Assembly (NCBI GenBank): GCA_031216445.1
Contig: CM062210.1
Coordinates: forward strand, 2,326,001 to 2,390,000
DNA length: 64,000 bases
DNA from: Lateolabrax maculatus
Taxonomy: Eukaryota; Chordata; Actinopteri; Acropomatiformes; Lateolabracidae
Direction: 5' to 3'
Part shown: piece after piece, positions 63,101-64,000 of the stretch
Layout of the letters: every line of letters begins with the position of its first letter
Position numbering within the stretch: position 1 is the stretch's first letter
Position numbers and translations under genes: made by a program
The notes under the pieces: model-generated
Told to the model about the DNA's origin: nothing
The model's database searches: none
What the model saw: the letters and a program-made list of their open reading frames with translations, nothing else

Positions 63101-64000
63101 TGACCTTGTTCCAGGGCACTGGACCAAAAATTCTAAGTTTTAGTTGTAACCAATCATTCAAGATATTCCTCTTGTTATCCTCCATACCTATTTTTATAAA
63201 TATTTTTCTTCCACCAGAAAAGCGCTTCTCCTCCCACAGTTTTGAAAGCACATACGCAAAAAATATATCCAAATGTGCGGCTCGATCTCGAATCGATGGC
63301 TATGATTCCTATAAGAAATCAGCCAAACAGTGTTTGCGCAAATTGCAATAGAACGGGGGGGGTCAGCCCAGACGTCTGCAGGGAATATTTGTTCATTAAT
63401 GTGTAAGCGTGTGTCAGGGGTGCAGCTACAGAGATGATAGGAGCTTTTAAACAGCGACAGCTCCTACATCTGAAACACTATATGAACACATATCAGTCCT
63501 CAGTGAAGCCCTGCGCCGCTTGAAGAGGAACAAAGGTTTCAGTAGAACTTGTAGTTTTTGTGCTGGAAGACTATTTAAAAGGATGAGTGCCACAAATGTG
63601 GTCATCTGTACTGCTTATTGTGGTGCTTTTGGCCCAGATTGGCCTGTTCTGTTTTTTTTTTTAACTGTTCATGAAGCAAACATGAAACATGAATTATCAC
63701 CAGCTGGTGTGTGACATCGACTGACCGACTTAATTCTTTCTCATAATTACAAGCTCCACACTCGTTTTTGGAACTTATTGCACGTAGATTGGTTATCTGA
63801 AGTGATACGGGGTCAGTGAGCGTCCTCGCCCCGCCGGCCCACTCCAAAAATTTCAATGTGAAATTATAGTTATATTATACTACTATAGTTAAATTCTCAG
63901 GAATCCCCCAAAAAGGACACAAAGGGAGTGTGGCTGCACTAGTAGGACGACTACACAGACTTTCTAATACTATTGCTAGCGTGTGCGGCACCCACAGGCT
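60104..64000. other. Unassigned sequence downstream of the SH2D1-like gene
   Basis: Short open frames only, none with a recognisable domain, codon bias or splice-linked partner. A moderately GC-rich patch lies near 63790-63845. I see no tRNA cloverleaf or other RNA gene. Confidence 0.55.

Noticed and set aside
63602..63856. 84-codon - strand open frame near the right edge
   Set aside because: No domain, no neighbouring exon, and not supported by composition.

Overview
This window is nuclear DNA from a bony fish, most likely a spiny-rayed (percomorph) teleost. The evidence is vertebrate split genes with GT-AG introns, long CA/GT/GA/CT microsatellites, and several dispersed repeat families that I recognise from teleost genomes (hAT-type MITEs, a solo LTR, the 'TTAGCTTAGCATAAAG' repeat). 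There are no bacterial genes, operons or CRISPR arrays. Six protein-coding genes were rebuilt exon by exon. In all six the splice phases agree, and the five complete ones sum to a multiple of three.

Left part, + strand: the 3' exons of eif1ax (translation initiation factor eIF1A, 858-3045, 5' end outside the window), complete map7d2 (microtubule-associated MAP7 family, 7114-25215, 652 aa, 16 coding exons plus a 3' UTR exon), and complete bclaf3 (BCLAF1/THRAP3 family, 30285-38255, 747 aa). All three lie in the same orientation and order as human Xp22.12 (EIF1AX, MAP7D2, BCLAF3), so this is an old conserved block.

Right part: liph-like (membrane-associated phosphatidic-acid-selective phospholipase A1 family, - strand, 47472-40715, 456 aa), tail to tail with bclaf3; a stomatin/STOML3-like membrane scaffold gene (- strand, 54120-50998, 284 aa); and an SH2D1 (SAP/EAT-2) family signalling adaptor (+ strand, 55693-59161, 151 aa). 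From 59162 to 64000 I find no gene, only a 585-bp solo LTR and unassigned sequence.

The genes do not form one pathway. The left three are housekeeping, cytoskeletal and RNA-processing genes kept together by synteny; the right three are a secreted lipase, a membrane-raft scaffold and a leukocyte adaptor. I saw no clearly new biological system. The observations most worth checking are: a probable internal promoter and new N-terminus for map7d2 (ATG at 14571); an almost perfect RFX X-box (54300-54312) upstream of the stomatin-like gene; an in-frame, stop-free 90-bp last intron and a splice-created YxN motif in the SH2D1 gene; and a decayed tandem-repeat coding remnant inside a bclaf3 intron (34421-34870).
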